DNA of 64,000 nucleotides, from assembly GCF_003112775.1 (NCBI RefSeq), contig NZ_BFCH01000018.1, forward strand, positions 920,362-984,361, read 5' to 3'. Below, in pieces: positions 51,424 to 59,632 of the stretch. Every line of letters begins with the position of its first letter. Positions within the stretch are counted from its first letter, which is position 1. The stretch is from Mycobacterium montefiorense (GTDB taxonomy: Bacteria > Actinomycetota > Actinomycetes > Mycobacteriales > Mycobacteriaceae). A program made the position numbers and the translations under genes. The notes under the pieces are model-generated. The model worked only from the letters and a program-made list of their open reading frames with translations. It did not search any database and was not told the origin of the DNA.

Positions 51424-52493
51424 ATGGGTTCGAGCAGTCGTGAGGAGATCGTCGAGGTTTTCGACGCGCTCGACGCGGACCTGAAACGCTTGCGCGATTT
51501 GTCCTTTGACGTGTTGACCACCCCGGAACGGTTGCGGGCCCTCGAGCACCTGGAATCCGCGGCGCGACGGCTGCGCGCCCCGCAGCACGAGCTGATCAAT
51601 CAGGTTGGCGCGCAGGCCAGCCCAGCAGAACTCGGCGGCACGCTGCGCGGCGCGCTGGCCGACCGGTTGCGCATCACCAAAGCCGAAGCCAGTCGGCGCA
51701 TCGATAAAGCCGAGGATCTCGGGGAACGCCGGGCACTCACGGGTGAGTCGCTGGCGCCGCAGTTGGCCGCGACTGCCGCCGCGCAGCGCGAGGGGTTGAT
51801 CGGTGATGCGCACATCCGGGTGATCCGCAACTTCTTCGCCCACCTGCCAACCGACGTGGACGGGTGCACCCGAGAGGCCGCCGAGGCCGACCTGGCCCGC
51901 ACGGCCAGCCACTACCGCCCCGACGAGTTGGCCAAATACGCCCGGCGGATCATGGACTGGCTCAACCCGGACGGCGAGTTCAGCGACCAACAACGGGCGC
52001 GCAAGCGCGGTCTGATCCTCGGGGAGCAGGAATTCGACGGCATGTCGAAAATCAGCGGGCTGGTGACCCCGGAGTTGCGGGCCGCGATCGAGGCGATGCT
52101 GGCCAAGCTTGCCGTTCCCGGCGCGTGCAACCCCGACGACGAGATCCCCGTGGTGGATGCGATACCGGAGGAGGAGACGGTGCGCCGCGACAGCCGCTCT
52201 CCAGCGCAGCGCAATCATGACGGACTGCTGGCCGGGTTGCGCGCCCTGTTCGTCTCCGGAAAGCTGGGCAGCCACAACGGCTTACCCGTGTCAATCGTCG
52301 TCACCACGACCCTGCGGGATTTGGAGGCGGCCACCGGCAAGGCCCTGACCGGCGGCAGAAGTTTGGTGCCGATGTCCGACGTGATCCACTGGGCCGGCCA
52401 CGCCCACCACTACCTCGCGATTTTCGACCAGGCCAAGCCGCTGGCACTGCACCACACCAAACGGCTGGCCTCACCCGCACAACGAATCATGCT
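51424..52493 (+). pseudogene. REP13E12-family (DUF222) gene, truncated before HNH domain
   Basis: The DUF222 domain is normal from ATG 51424 (EEIVEVFDALDADLKRLRDL, ITKAEASRRI, GLVTPELRAAIEAML, WAGHAHHYLAIFDQAKPLAL) to AQRIML at about 52490. There intact 13E12 proteins continue into a Cys-rich HNH nuclease domain. Here that domain is absent and a phage capsid fragment takes over in another frame; the 13E12 frame reads nonsense to 52863. In M. tuberculosis REP13E12 elements (Rv1945 is one, in this same neighbourhood) are the attachment sites of the phiRv1 prophage. Confidence 0.8.
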
Positions 52494-52777
52494 TCCCGGA
52501 GCTGCGGGCCACACAGCCATCGCTGTTGGGCAAGCCCGTCCACGAACTGTCCAACATGGATGGGGTGATCAACGCGGGGCAGGCCAACGCAATCGGCCTG
52601 TATGGCGATTTCAGCAATTTCGTGATCAGCCAGCGGATCGGCAGCGCGGTGGAGTTGATTCCCCACCTGTTCTCACCGGCCAATTTGCGGCCCACAGGCC
52701 AGCGCGGCCTGTACCAATATGGCCGCTGGGGCAGCGATTCCGACAACGACGCCGCGTTCCGGATGCTGGTGGCCTAA
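52493..52777 (+). pseudogene. C-terminal fragment of HK97-type phage major capsid protein
   Basis: Frame opening FPELRATQPSLLGKPVHELS, then GLYGDFSNFVISQRIG, SAVELIPHLFSPANLRPTGQ and ending GSDSDNDAAFRMLVA with TAA. This is the typical end of Phage_capsid (PF05065) proteins of temperate actinophages: LLG-x-PV, GDFS-x-FVI, RPTGQRG. Only about 94 residues remain, without start or upstream phage genes. It joins the broken 13E12 gene directly, so it marks a former prophage or a deletion through one. Confidence 0.78.
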
Positions 52778-52834
52778 GGTCGCAGGACGGTGGCCGTAGC
52801 GGAATCCTTCAAGTAGGTGCAGTGAGTCTCGACA

Positions 52835-53593
52835 TCACTCGTAGAGCCGACACCGCTCGATGAGGATTTCGGCTAGCCGTTGAGGTTCGCTGACCATCAG
52901 CATGTGGCAGGTGTCGATCTCGATGAGCGTCTGCACTCCGCCAAGCGCGGCGATGCACTCACGTTGAATCTGCATCGAGACGGAGCGATCGCGCCGGGTG
53001 AGTATCCACGTTCGTGGCACCTCGTCGGGCATGCCACTGCGGTCAACGTTTTCTATCATCATGGAGGGTGATTCCTGACAAGACCGAGCCAGCGTGAACT
53101 TGCGCTGTTCGGGAGTCATTCCGTTGCAGAATACAAACCCCGCCAACGCAGTAGGCAAACCTCCCGCCCGAACCGAACGGCCTTTCTGCACATAACGTTT
53201 CGCGGTGCGACGTGCGTACCAGCTCTGCGCCCCGGGAAGCGTGTCCACCAGGGCGCTGCCGTTGGCTGGTACCTGCGCGGTGGCCAAGATCATCTCCCGC
53301 ACCCGCGCCGGGCCGAGCTTGGTGACAACACCGGGGACGATCACGCCCGCCAGCGAATGGCCGACGATCACGAAGTCGTCGAGCGCAGCATTCTCGATGT
53401 CCGACAGCACCGAATCGACCCACCCATCGACACAAGCGGTGATCAGGTCACCGGGCTTCCCTCGCCGCCCCGGCAGATCAACAGCGAGCACCTTTAGTCG
53501 CGGCTCCAGGATGCGGATCACGTCGATGGTGGGCTCCCAACAATCAGCGGCGAACCCGCCACCATGCACGAGAACCAATGCAGGCATTGCCAT
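52835..53593 (-). CDS. Alpha/beta hydrolase
   Basis: 252 residues from ATG 53593, with AGAGGAGG upstream. VLVHGGGFAADCW is the oxyanion strand, VIVGHSLAGVIVPG carries nucleophile Ser, and DTCHMLMVSEP the catalytic His. The overall layout resembles plant-type salicylate/jasmonate esterases and pheophytinase-like members. Substrate unknown. It is a lone leftward gene between the phage remnant and a gene-poor stretch. Confidence 0.8.
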   Translation of the reverse strand: MAMPALVLVHGGGFAADCWEPTIDVIRILEPRLKVLAVDLPGRRGKPGDLITACVDGWVDSVLSDIENAALDDFVIVGHSLAGVIVPGVVTKLGPARVREMILATAQVPANGSALVDTLPGAQSWYARRTAKRYVQKGRSVRAGGLPTALAGFVFCNGMTPEQRKFTLARSCQESPSMMIENVDRSGMPDEVPRTWILTRRDRSVSMQIQRECIAALGGVQTLIEIDTCHMLMVSEPQRLAEILIERCRLYE

Positions 53594-54097
53594 GGCGGCC
53601 TCCTCTAGCTCGGTGCAAGAGGCGTCACGAAACCCACCTGACAACCGCTCGCACTACGGCTATTGATCAGCTGAGACACAGCAAACTCTACGTATTGATC
53701 TCGGGCATTTTCACGGTTTGCGGTTAAGCAAGCGCCCCCGCGACCCAAGTGTCCGATTCAAACCCGAGCGCGTAGGGGGGTGGGGTGGCCGCGCGAACCG
53801 GGTCCCCGAGGCCACTCCCCACCAGCTGGCGATGTACCCCCCGAACGAAAACCGAAAATTTCTCGGGTTGGAAGTTGTGGTGCAGCCGCAAGTTTCCCGA
53901 GGCCAAGGGGTGTTTCCGGATGTTGGGGCAGCCGACCGGGTCGGCTAAAACCGAACGCGGAAGGAGCGTGGTGTAACCGTCTCAAGCAGCTCACTACACG
54001 CCAAGAAAATTGAGTTTGCGTACGTACGCCCTGACCTTCAATTATGTTTCCGGCATGACGTGTGACGCATCAACTCGCGCGGAGGTGGATCGTCGGA
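53594..54097. other. Gene-poor stretch between hydrolase and mce3R region
   Basis: About 500 bp with no supported gene. It contains G- and C-runs and AT-rich patches, unlike the flanks. I see no complete tRNA or insertion-sequence ends. Given the phage capsid fragment to the left and the truncated gene to the right, this is probably recombination scar tissue; H37Rv has about twenty genes (Rv1942c-Rv1962c) in the corresponding interval. Confidence 0.4.
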
Positions 54098-54277
54098 ATG
54101 CCTGTTGTTCCTGACGGACGTACCGATTACGACAAGCTGATCGAGCTACTCGGCGAGACCGAGGGAAACCATCTCGACTTCAAAGCCAGCGTCGATCTCG
54201 ATGACAAACTTGACAAGCTGAAGCTGGTTAAGGACATGGTCGCAATGTCGAACCGCCCACCGCGCCACGGGCGGTGA
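54098..54277 (+). pseudogene. AlbA_2 (Schlafen-type) domain gene fragment
   Basis: From ATG 54098, 59 residues resemble the start of AlbA_2 proteins: the ETEGNHLDFKASVDL segment followed by KLKLVKDMVAMSN. Intact relatives continue after MSN-x-PP with a glycine-rich nucleotide-binding strand; here the frame runs into PRHGR and a stop, indicating a frameshift or deletion. A short open stretch on the same strand at 54339-54449 (contains NPFHHPERFLRD) may be a further remnant of unknown origin. Non-functional as read. Confidence 0.5.
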
Positions 54278-54454
54278 TCCGGCAGCCATCCGTCAAATCC
54301 TCTGTGATTTAGATTTCAGCCTGCTTGATCAGTAGTAAGGCCGGACCAGGCATCTGAAGAGTATTTGCCAGTTTCGCGGCCAACCCCGAACCAACCCCTT
54401 CCACCACCCCGAACGATTCCTCCGCGACACCGACGACGACGAACCCGTTTGACG

Positions 54455-55669
54455 TCAAGACGGCAGCGGCGACCGGCTGGTCAGAATGGACAGCGCGATC
54501 GCGGTGAGTTCGTCCGCGACACCGACGTATCGCGTGAGATGCCATGTGCGAGCGACGTCTTCGATGAAACTGATCGCCGCCGCAACCAGCAGGCGACCCT
54601 CGACGACGGTGGTCTCCGGGACCAGCTCTGCGATCAGCTCGATCCACACGGTTTCGCGATCGGCCTGATTTCTCAGATACCCGTCGCGCACCTCGCTTGA
54701 GGCATGGGAGAGCTCGGTGATCGAAACGGCAACGAGGTCGGGCGCATCCAAGCTGATCCGGACGTGGCCTCGCACCAATCCCTGAAGACGTTGTGCCGCT
54801 TCGGAATCCGCATGGATCGCGCGGATGCATTCGAGGCTCCACCACTCATCGAGGCGGCGGATGAGCGCGTCCAGGATGGCCTGCTTGGAGGAGAAGGACC
54901 GATACAAGCCGGGGCCCGCGATCCCCGCTCCCTTGCCGATTTCGCTGGTGCTGACGGCCGGATAGCCCTGCGCACGGAACAATCGCGCACCCGCGGCCAG
55001 CAAGGTCTCGTAGCGGGAGAACAGCACGGCGTCCTCGTCGCGCGCGGCATCCAGCGGAGCCAGCCCCGCGACGGGAGGCGTCCGCGCCGCGGCCATACAC
55101 GCTTGGTACAGACGCTCTTTGAGTTCGTCGGCCGGAAGGGTCAGGTTATGCCTGCCCAGACCCGTCAGCGTGCTGGCCACCGCCCACGCGCGCAGCTCCG
55201 CGTGCGGCGGGCTCAGACCGGGCACCTCCAGCACGACGTTGTCGCGCATCCCGGCCACGATCGTATTGATGCGGCGCCGGACCTCGGCGCGGTCGGCTTC
55301 GTTGAGGTAACGAGCCTCGCGCTGCCACAACACGGCCAGGGATCGCGATGCGACGGCCGCGGCGATGTGGTCCGGTAGATCCTCACTCAGCGGCCGGTGG
55401 GCCGGCTCGGCCTCGCCTTCGCTGAGGCGTCGCGCGATTTGATACTGATCCTGGCCGGTTCGGATCGCTTCGGCGAGCAGCGCCTGCTTGCTGTCGTAGT
55501 GGCGATACAACGCGCGCGCGGTGACTCCTGCCGCCTCGGCGATGTCCTCCAACTTGACCGAATGGAAGCCGCGGTCGATAAACAGCCCGACGGCCTGCTC
55601 CAGGATCTGCTGCTTTCGGTCCTTCGGGCGCCGCCTAACGGGTTGAGCCGGGACCTTCGTGGTCTCCAT
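54455..55669 (-). CDS. mce3R: Mce3R, double-TetR transcriptional repressor
   Basis: 404 residues with two TetR units in one chain: the first HTH about 18-60 (VKLEDIAEAAGVTARALYRHY) and the second about 215-270 (VSTSEIGKGAGIAGPGLYRSF). This tandem architecture and size match Rv1963c, repressor of mce3 and of the Rv1933c-Rv1935c and Rv1936-Rv1941 operons in M. tuberculosis. A single chain with two different HTHs is suited to asymmetric sites such as the A/B modules here. It follows the LEH-like gene by 55 bp, both leftward. In H37Rv it is next to yrbE3A; here about 6 kb separates them. Confidence 0.92.
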   Translation of the reverse strand: METTKVPAQPVRRRPKDRKQQILEQAVGLFIDRGFHSVKLEDIAEAAGVTARALYRHYDSKQALLAEAIRTGQDQYQIARRLSEGEAEPAHRPLSEDLPDHIAAAVASRSLAVLWQREARYLNEADRAEVRRRINTIVAGMRDNVVLEVPGLSPPHAELRAWAVASTLTGLGRHNLTLPADELKERLYQACMAAARTPPVAGLAPLDAARDEDAVLFSRYETLLAAGARLFRAQGYPAVSTSEIGKGAGIAGPGLYRSFSSKQAILDALIRRLDEWWSLECIRAIHADSEAAQRLQGLVRGHVRISLDAPDLVAVSITELSHASSEVRDGYLRNQADRETVWIELIAELVPETTVVEGRLLVAAAISFIEDVARTWHLTRYVGVADELTAIALSILTSRSPLPS

Positions 55670-55724
55670 GGACTCGAACCCCCTTCGTGCGCGCGCGAAT
55701 TACCAATCCTGCCAGAAGCATCGG

Positions 55725-56117
55725 CTACAGCTTCATCCCGCTCTGGCTCTCGAAGTCCGCGAGATCAAAGTAGTCGCTGAAGCGGGCGATCTTGCCGTTC
55801 TTGACCTCGAACACGCCGGTCACCGGGAGGACGATCTTCCGGCCGTCGTTCATCGTGAAGTAGTCGATGCGTTCGGCGAGCACCAGGCCCGGTTCAGCGG
55901 CCAGCGCGAGGATGTCGAGCTTGGCATCGGCGAACGCGTCCAGAAACGCCTGGAAAATTCCGCGAATGCCGACCATGCCCTCGATCGGCTCGACCGGCAC
56001 GTTGTGGTAGACCGCGTCGTCGGCGAAATAACTGCAGACGCTTTCCAGATTGCGCGCCTGCCAAGACCCGAGAAAGTCCCGGACGAGCTTCTCGCTGGCT
56101 TCCTTGGTATCAGTCAT
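55725..56117 (-). CDS. Limonene-1,2-epoxide hydrolase-like protein
   Basis: 130-residue NTF2-fold protein from ATG 56117. The LEH active-site set can be placed: Tyr37 and Asn39 (VYHNVPVEPIEG), Arg83 and Asp85 (AERIDYF), and Asp115 (RFSDYFD). Spacing Asn-Arg (44) equals that in Rhodococcus LEH, and Asp-Asp is within one residue. It should add water to an epoxide in one step. Located upstream of mce3R in the same direction, so it may share its promoter and repression, next to a second epoxide hydrolase (ephB) in the Mce3R regulon. Confidence 0.75.
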   Translation of the reverse strand: MTDTKEASEKLVRDFLGSWQARNLESVCSYFADDAVYHNVPVEPIEGMVGIRGIFQAFLDAFADAKLDILALAAEPGLVLAERIDYFTMNDGRKIVLPVTGVFEVKNGKIARFSDYFDLADFESQSGMKL

Positions 56118-56171
56118 CCGACTGCCCCTCCTCGGGACACGAGCGCGCTGGTGTGTTATGGATCGGATTAT

Positions 56172-56184
56172 CAAGATACATCAT
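56172..56184. promoter_or_regulatory. Partial Mce3R-type site upstream of LEH-mce3R
   Basis: CAAGATACATCAT occurs here and, identically and on the same strand, at 61598-61610 inside the block-B side of the yrbE3A module. It lies 55 bp upstream of the LEH-like ATG, where autoregulation of an LEH-mce3R operon would be expected. Block A is not recognisable nearby, so affinity may be lower. Confidence 0.45.
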
Positions 56185-56304
56185 TTGGCATACATGCGCG
56201 ATAACGCCGATATTCGTCACTCCTTGCGGCATCACAGGCCATACTGCTGATGGACATATCGCCGCATCGGCGCCCGCGGTTAAGTGTCGCGGGCGGCGCC
56301 GCTT

Positions 56305-56339
56305 CCCCCGTTCGGGGCACCAAGACTTCCCCTTTGGGG
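56305..56339. promoter_or_regulatory. Paired C4/G4 inverted repeats upstream of SCP2-ALDH
   Basis: CCCCCGTTCGGGG (56305-56317) and CCCCTTTGGGG (56329-56339) have centres about 22 bp apart, 40 bp before the SCP2-like ATG. The same layout, CCCCT...CGGGGG twice with 22-bp spacing, occurs at 59560-59596 beside the LuxR gene. Likely binding sites of that regulator. Confidence 0.5.
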
Positions 56340-56378
56340 TCTGACCCTCGCATCGCCACGGTGATTGCATTGCCAATC

Positions 56379-56780
56379 ATGAGTTTCTTCACGGATTCCA
56401 GCGAGATCGACAAATACATCGGGGGAGTCTTTCGCGACGCGGGAGACCACCCGCAATCCGGGCCCAAGTTCCGCGCCGCCAACATCGTGCTGCGGGTCAT
56501 CTACACCGATCCCGCTTACGAGCTCACCGTCGCGCTGCGAGGCGACTTCCAAGTCATCTGCGGCCCAAGCGATCTGAAGCCCGATATCACGATGACGATG
56601 CCCGCCGATGTGGCGGACCGATTCTGGCGCGGTGATTACAACCTGACCGTCGGCCTCGCCAAGGGCCAGGTTAAGGCCAAGGGCCCGATCAGCAAGCTGC
56701 TGCGGCTCATCCCGCTGACCAAGCCGCTGTTCCCGATGTATCGGGCCAAGATCGCCGAAAAAGATCGCGGGGTGGCGTGA
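56379..56780 (+). CDS. SCP2 sterol-carrier-type domain protein
   Basis: 133 residues from ATG 56379. The SCP2 fold is indicated by YTDPAYELTVALRGDFQVICGPSD, then ITMTMPADVADRFWRGDYNLTVGLAKGQVKAKGP (only partly quoted as motif), i.e. the lipid-binding tunnel with the W-x-G-x-x-N/D helix. It probably presents a lipid or sterol to the following enzymes. Four bases separate its stop from the aldehyde dehydrogenase ATG. Confidence 0.78.
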   Translation: MSFFTDSSEIDKYIGGVFRDAGDHPQSGPKFRAANIVLRVIYTDPAYELTVALRGDFQVICGPSDLKPDITMTMPADVADRFWRGDYNLTVGLAKGQVKAKGPISKLLRLIPLTKPLFPMYRAKIAEKDRGVA

Positions 56781-56784
56781 GGCC

Positions 56785-58299
56785 ATGACCACTGTGACTG
56801 TCCCACACCACCCGATGCTGATCGGCGGCCAGCCGGTCGATTCCGACCGGCGCATGCACATCGTCGACCCCGGCGACGAGGGGCTGGTCGCGACCGTCGC
56901 GCAAGGCGATGCGTCGCACGTCGATGGGGCGGTCGCGACGGCCAAGGCCGCCTTCGAGGGCGGCACCTGGTCGCGCGCGACCCCGCAGGATCGGGCCGAG
57001 GTGATGCGCCGGATCGCGACCGCGGCCAACCAGGCCAGCGATGAACTGATCGAACTGGAGATGGCGTGCAACGGCGCCACCATCCGGTTGGCCACCGGAT
57101 TCCACATCGGCTACGCGCTGAGTCACTTCAGCTATTTCGCCGACCTCGCCGAAAACTATGCCTGGCACCGGCCGGCCCCGATCGAGACATTTCCGGTGCT
57201 CAGCCAGAGCGTCGTGCACCGCGAGCCGATCGGCGTCGTGGGCGCGATCACGCCCTGGAATTTCCCTCTGCTGCTGACCATTTGGAAGATCGGCCCGGCA
57301 CTGGCCGCCGGCAACAGCGTCGTCGTCAAGCCCGACGAACACACCCCGCTGTCGATACTCGAGTTCGCCCGCATCGCCGAACGCAACGGCCTGCCGCCGG
57401 GCGTACTCAACGTCGTACCGGGAGAAGGTCATGTTGCCGGGGCCCGACTCGCGTCGCATCCCGACGTCGGCAAGATCGCGTTCACCGGCTCCACGGCGGT
57501 CGGCCGCGAAATCATGCGCCTGGCGTCGGGCACGGTCAAACAGGTGACGCTCGAGCTGGGCGGCAAGGGTCCATCGATTGTCCTCGACGACGCCGACCTC
57601 GACCTGGCCGTCGACGGAGTGCTCTACGGCTGCTTCGCGTACTCGGGTCAGATCTGCGAATCCGGCACTCGCGCTCTGGTTCCCGCTGAACTGCACGATG
57701 AGTTCGTCGACCGGCTGGTCACGCGAGCGAAAACCATCGTGGTGGGACCGACCCGCGACTGGGACACCGATCTGGGTCCGGTGATCGACGCGGCGCAGCA
57801 CACCCGGATCCTGAACTACATCGACGAGGCACGAGCGGCCGGTGCCGCCGTCGCACTCGGTGGCGAAGCGATCACGGGTGGATCATTCGACAAGGGGTTC
57901 TGGCTTGCGCCAACGATTCTCACCAGTGTTTCCAATGACATGACGATCGCGCGCGAGGAAGTCTTCGGCCCGGTGCTCGTGGTCATCCCGTATGACGACG
58001 ACGAACAAGCGATCGACATCGCCAACGACAGCGACTACGGCCTGGCAGCCAGCATCTGGACCTCCGACAACGCCAGGGGATTGGCGATGGCCGAGCGGAT
58101 TCGGGCCGGGAGCGTGTGGATCAACGACGCTCACCAGATCAATTGCCGGCTACCGTTCGGCGGCTACAAACAAAGCGGGGTCGGACGTGAACTGGGCCCC
58201 GATGCTCTCGATGCCTACACGGAGATCAAGACGGTGCACCTGGATCTGTCCGGCGGACGCGAGGCCAAGCCGTACGACGTCTTACTCGGAAACGTCTGA
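56785..58299 (+). CDS. NAD(P)-dependent aldehyde dehydrogenase
   Basis: 504 residues. AITPWNFPLLLTIWKIGPAL is the ALDH substrate/cofactor segment, FTGSTAVGREIM the NAD loop, LELGGKGPSIV the general-base Glu and YSGQICESGTRALV the nucleophile Cys. EEVFGPVLVVIPYDDD and LPFGGYKQSGVGRELG complete the pattern. It oxidises an aldehyde to an acid. The gene is tightly coupled to SCP2 upstream and converges with the LuxR gene, 3 bp apart. With the P450 it may oxidise a terminal alcohol/aldehyde to a carboxylate. Confidence 0.9.
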   Translation: MTTVTVPHHPMLIGGQPVDSDRRMHIVDPGDEGLVATVAQGDASHVDGAVATAKAAFEGGTWSRATPQDRAEVMRRIATAANQASDELIELEMACNGATIRLATGFHIGYALSHFSYFADLAENYAWHRPAPIETFPVLSQSVVHREPIGVVGAITPWNFPLLLTIWKIGPALAAGNSVVVKPDEHTPLSILEFARIAERNGLPPGVLNVVPGEGHVAGARLASHPDVGKIAFTGSTAVGREIMRLASGTVKQVTLELGGKGPSIVLDDADLDLAVDGVLYGCFAYSGQICESGTRALVPAELHDEFVDRLVTRAKTIVVGPTRDWDTDLGPVIDAAQHTRILNYIDEARAAGAAVALGGEAITGGSFDKGFWLAPTILTSVSNDMTIAREEVFGPVLVVIPYDDDEQAIDIANDSDYGLAASIWTSDNARGLAMAERIRAGSVWINDAHQINCRLPFGGYKQSGVGRELGPDALDAYTEIKTVHLDLSGGREAKPYDVLLGNV

Positions 58300-58302
58300 G
58301 CG

Positions 58303-59517
58303 TCAGCTCACTTCGGGCACGCTGGCAAGCCGCACATACGCCGACGCCGCCTCGGCACGGTTGGTCGCGTTCAGCTTGCGCAGCACTCTTTTGACGTGAG
58401 ACTTGACTGTGCCCGCCGAGATCACCAGCTCATCGGCGATCTGCTGATTGGTGCGGCCGGCCGCCATCAGCCGAAGAACTTCCACCTCGCGGCGGGTCAG
58501 CATCGTCATCACCCGCGTCTGCACCTCGGCCAATGATCTTGCGGCGGGACTGCGCTCGACCGGCTCGATCTTGCGCAGATCCAGATCTGCGTCCTGCAGT
58601 GCGCGTGCCGCCTCGTCCGCGGACGCCAGCGCACGCTGGACCTCCGTATGCTGGCGGCGCATACGCTCCAACAAAACGGTGCGTTCGTAGGCGTATCCGA
58701 AACCCTCGGCGAACGCCCACACGGTGTCGCGGTCGATCTCGTCGACAATGCGCCCCGAGTACAGCCGGTCGGCGTGCAGGAACCCAATCACCTTGCCCGT
58801 CGGCATGATCGGTGCCGCACAGTAAGAGTGCGTCAACGAGAAATCGATGATCGGCCGGTTGACCCGCGGATCGTTGCGGGCATCACGCACGATCGCGGGC
58901 GCGTGGCGACGAATCATCTGCGTTTCGATCAGCATGTGATCCAGCAAGGGCGCCACGGATTGTGCGAAGGCGACCATCTTCTCCGCGCCGTCAGTGTCGT
59001 CACCGAAATACGCTGATTCCATCACCATTCGGCCCTCGTGCACGCGAAAGAGCACCGCGCGGTCGAATCCACACGACTCGACCATCTCGCGCGGCGCCCG
59101 GTCGACGATCGTCGCGACATCGTCGACCGCGCGCAGCTTGCTCAAACCTTCCTGTACGGCCAGCAACGCGAAGGTGCGCCGCTTGGCACCGTCCTCGATC
59201 AGCTCCCGTTCCAGCGAGCATAGGTCCAGCATTCCTTCCAGCGCATTCAGTGCGTGCTCATCCCCGCGGGCCTCCAACGCATTACGCACGATGGCCGCCT
59301 TGGTATCGATGGCCTCGGCCACGACCGCCAGCGGGTCGTCGGTGGGATCTACCTCGCACTCCTGAAATGCCTCGCGGTAGCGGCGTGCGGCGTCGGTTTC
59401 CCTGGCCGGACGTGACGCCCAACCAGGGTGGTTACCTTCGGCCAGCGTGCTGAGCGCGTCCGGATCGGGCATGCCGGGAACGACATCGTCAACGTTGACA
59501 CCAATCACGATGCTCAC
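58303..59517 (-). CDS. LuxR-family regulator with GAF domain
   Basis: 404 residues from GTG 59517 with GGAGG upstream. A GAF-type sensor spans about 125-270 (VMESAYFGDD, THSYCAAPIMPTGKVIGFLHAD), a coiled linker follows, then a C-terminal LuxR HTH at about 340-395 (LTRREVEVLRLMAAGRTNQQ, IADELVISAGTVKSHVKRVL). Mycobacterial GAF-LuxR proteins often sit beside P450 or ADH operons and activate them. It is divergent from the P450; the paired inverted repeats 59560-59596 lie in the gap. Confidence 0.85.
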   Translation of the reverse strand: MSIVIGVNVDDVVPGMPDPDALSTLAEGNHPGWASRPARETDAARRYREAFQECEVDPTDDPLAVVAEAIDTKAAIVRNALEARGDEHALNALEGMLDLCSLERELIEDGAKRRTFALLAVQEGLSKLRAVDDVATIVDRAPREMVESCGFDRAVLFRVHEGRMVMESAYFGDDTDGAEKMVAFAQSVAPLLDHMLIETQMIRRHAPAIVRDARNDPRVNRPIIDFSLTHSYCAAPIMPTGKVIGFLHADRLYSGRIVDEIDRDTVWAFAEGFGYAYERTVLLERMRRQHTEVQRALASADEAARALQDADLDLRKIEPVERSPAARSLAEVQTRVMTMLTRREVEVLRLMAAGRTNQQIADELVISAGTVKSHVKRVLRKLNATNRAEAASAYVRLASVPEVS

Positions 59518-59559
59518 TTTCCTCCGGGAAGCGCCGTGGCAGGACCGAAACCACAAATT

Positions 59560-59596
59560 CCCCTCGTACGGGGGCAGGAGTCCCCTCCAACGGGGG
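59560..59596. promoter_or_regulatory. Paired C4/G5 inverted repeats in LuxR-P450 promoter
   Basis: CCCCTCGTACGGGGG (59560-59574) and CCCCTCCAACGGGGG (59582-59596) are 12-of-15 identical, each an imperfect inverted repeat, with centres exactly 22 bp apart. They lie 43 bp upstream of LuxR and 37 bp upstream of the P450 start. A similar pair precedes the SCP2-ALDH genes. Confidence 0.65.
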
Positions 59597-59632
59597 ATCG
59601 ATTTGCCGCCGCGAGTGACAGAGGCTGATCTC

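Noticed and set aside
51424..52863. Single 479-residue 13E12 protein
   Set aside because: The last 120 residues are out-of-frame readthrough of a phage capsid fragment, shown by the clear capsid motifs in another frame.
53700..53790. Possible tRNA-like T-arm (GATTCAAAC context)
   Set aside because: No matching acceptor, D-arm or anticodon stem could be folded around it.
54309..54845. 178-codon minus-strand frame overlapping the end of mce3R
   Set aside because: Most of it is out-of-frame mce3R; the part beyond the mce3R stop has no recognisable motif or ribosome site.
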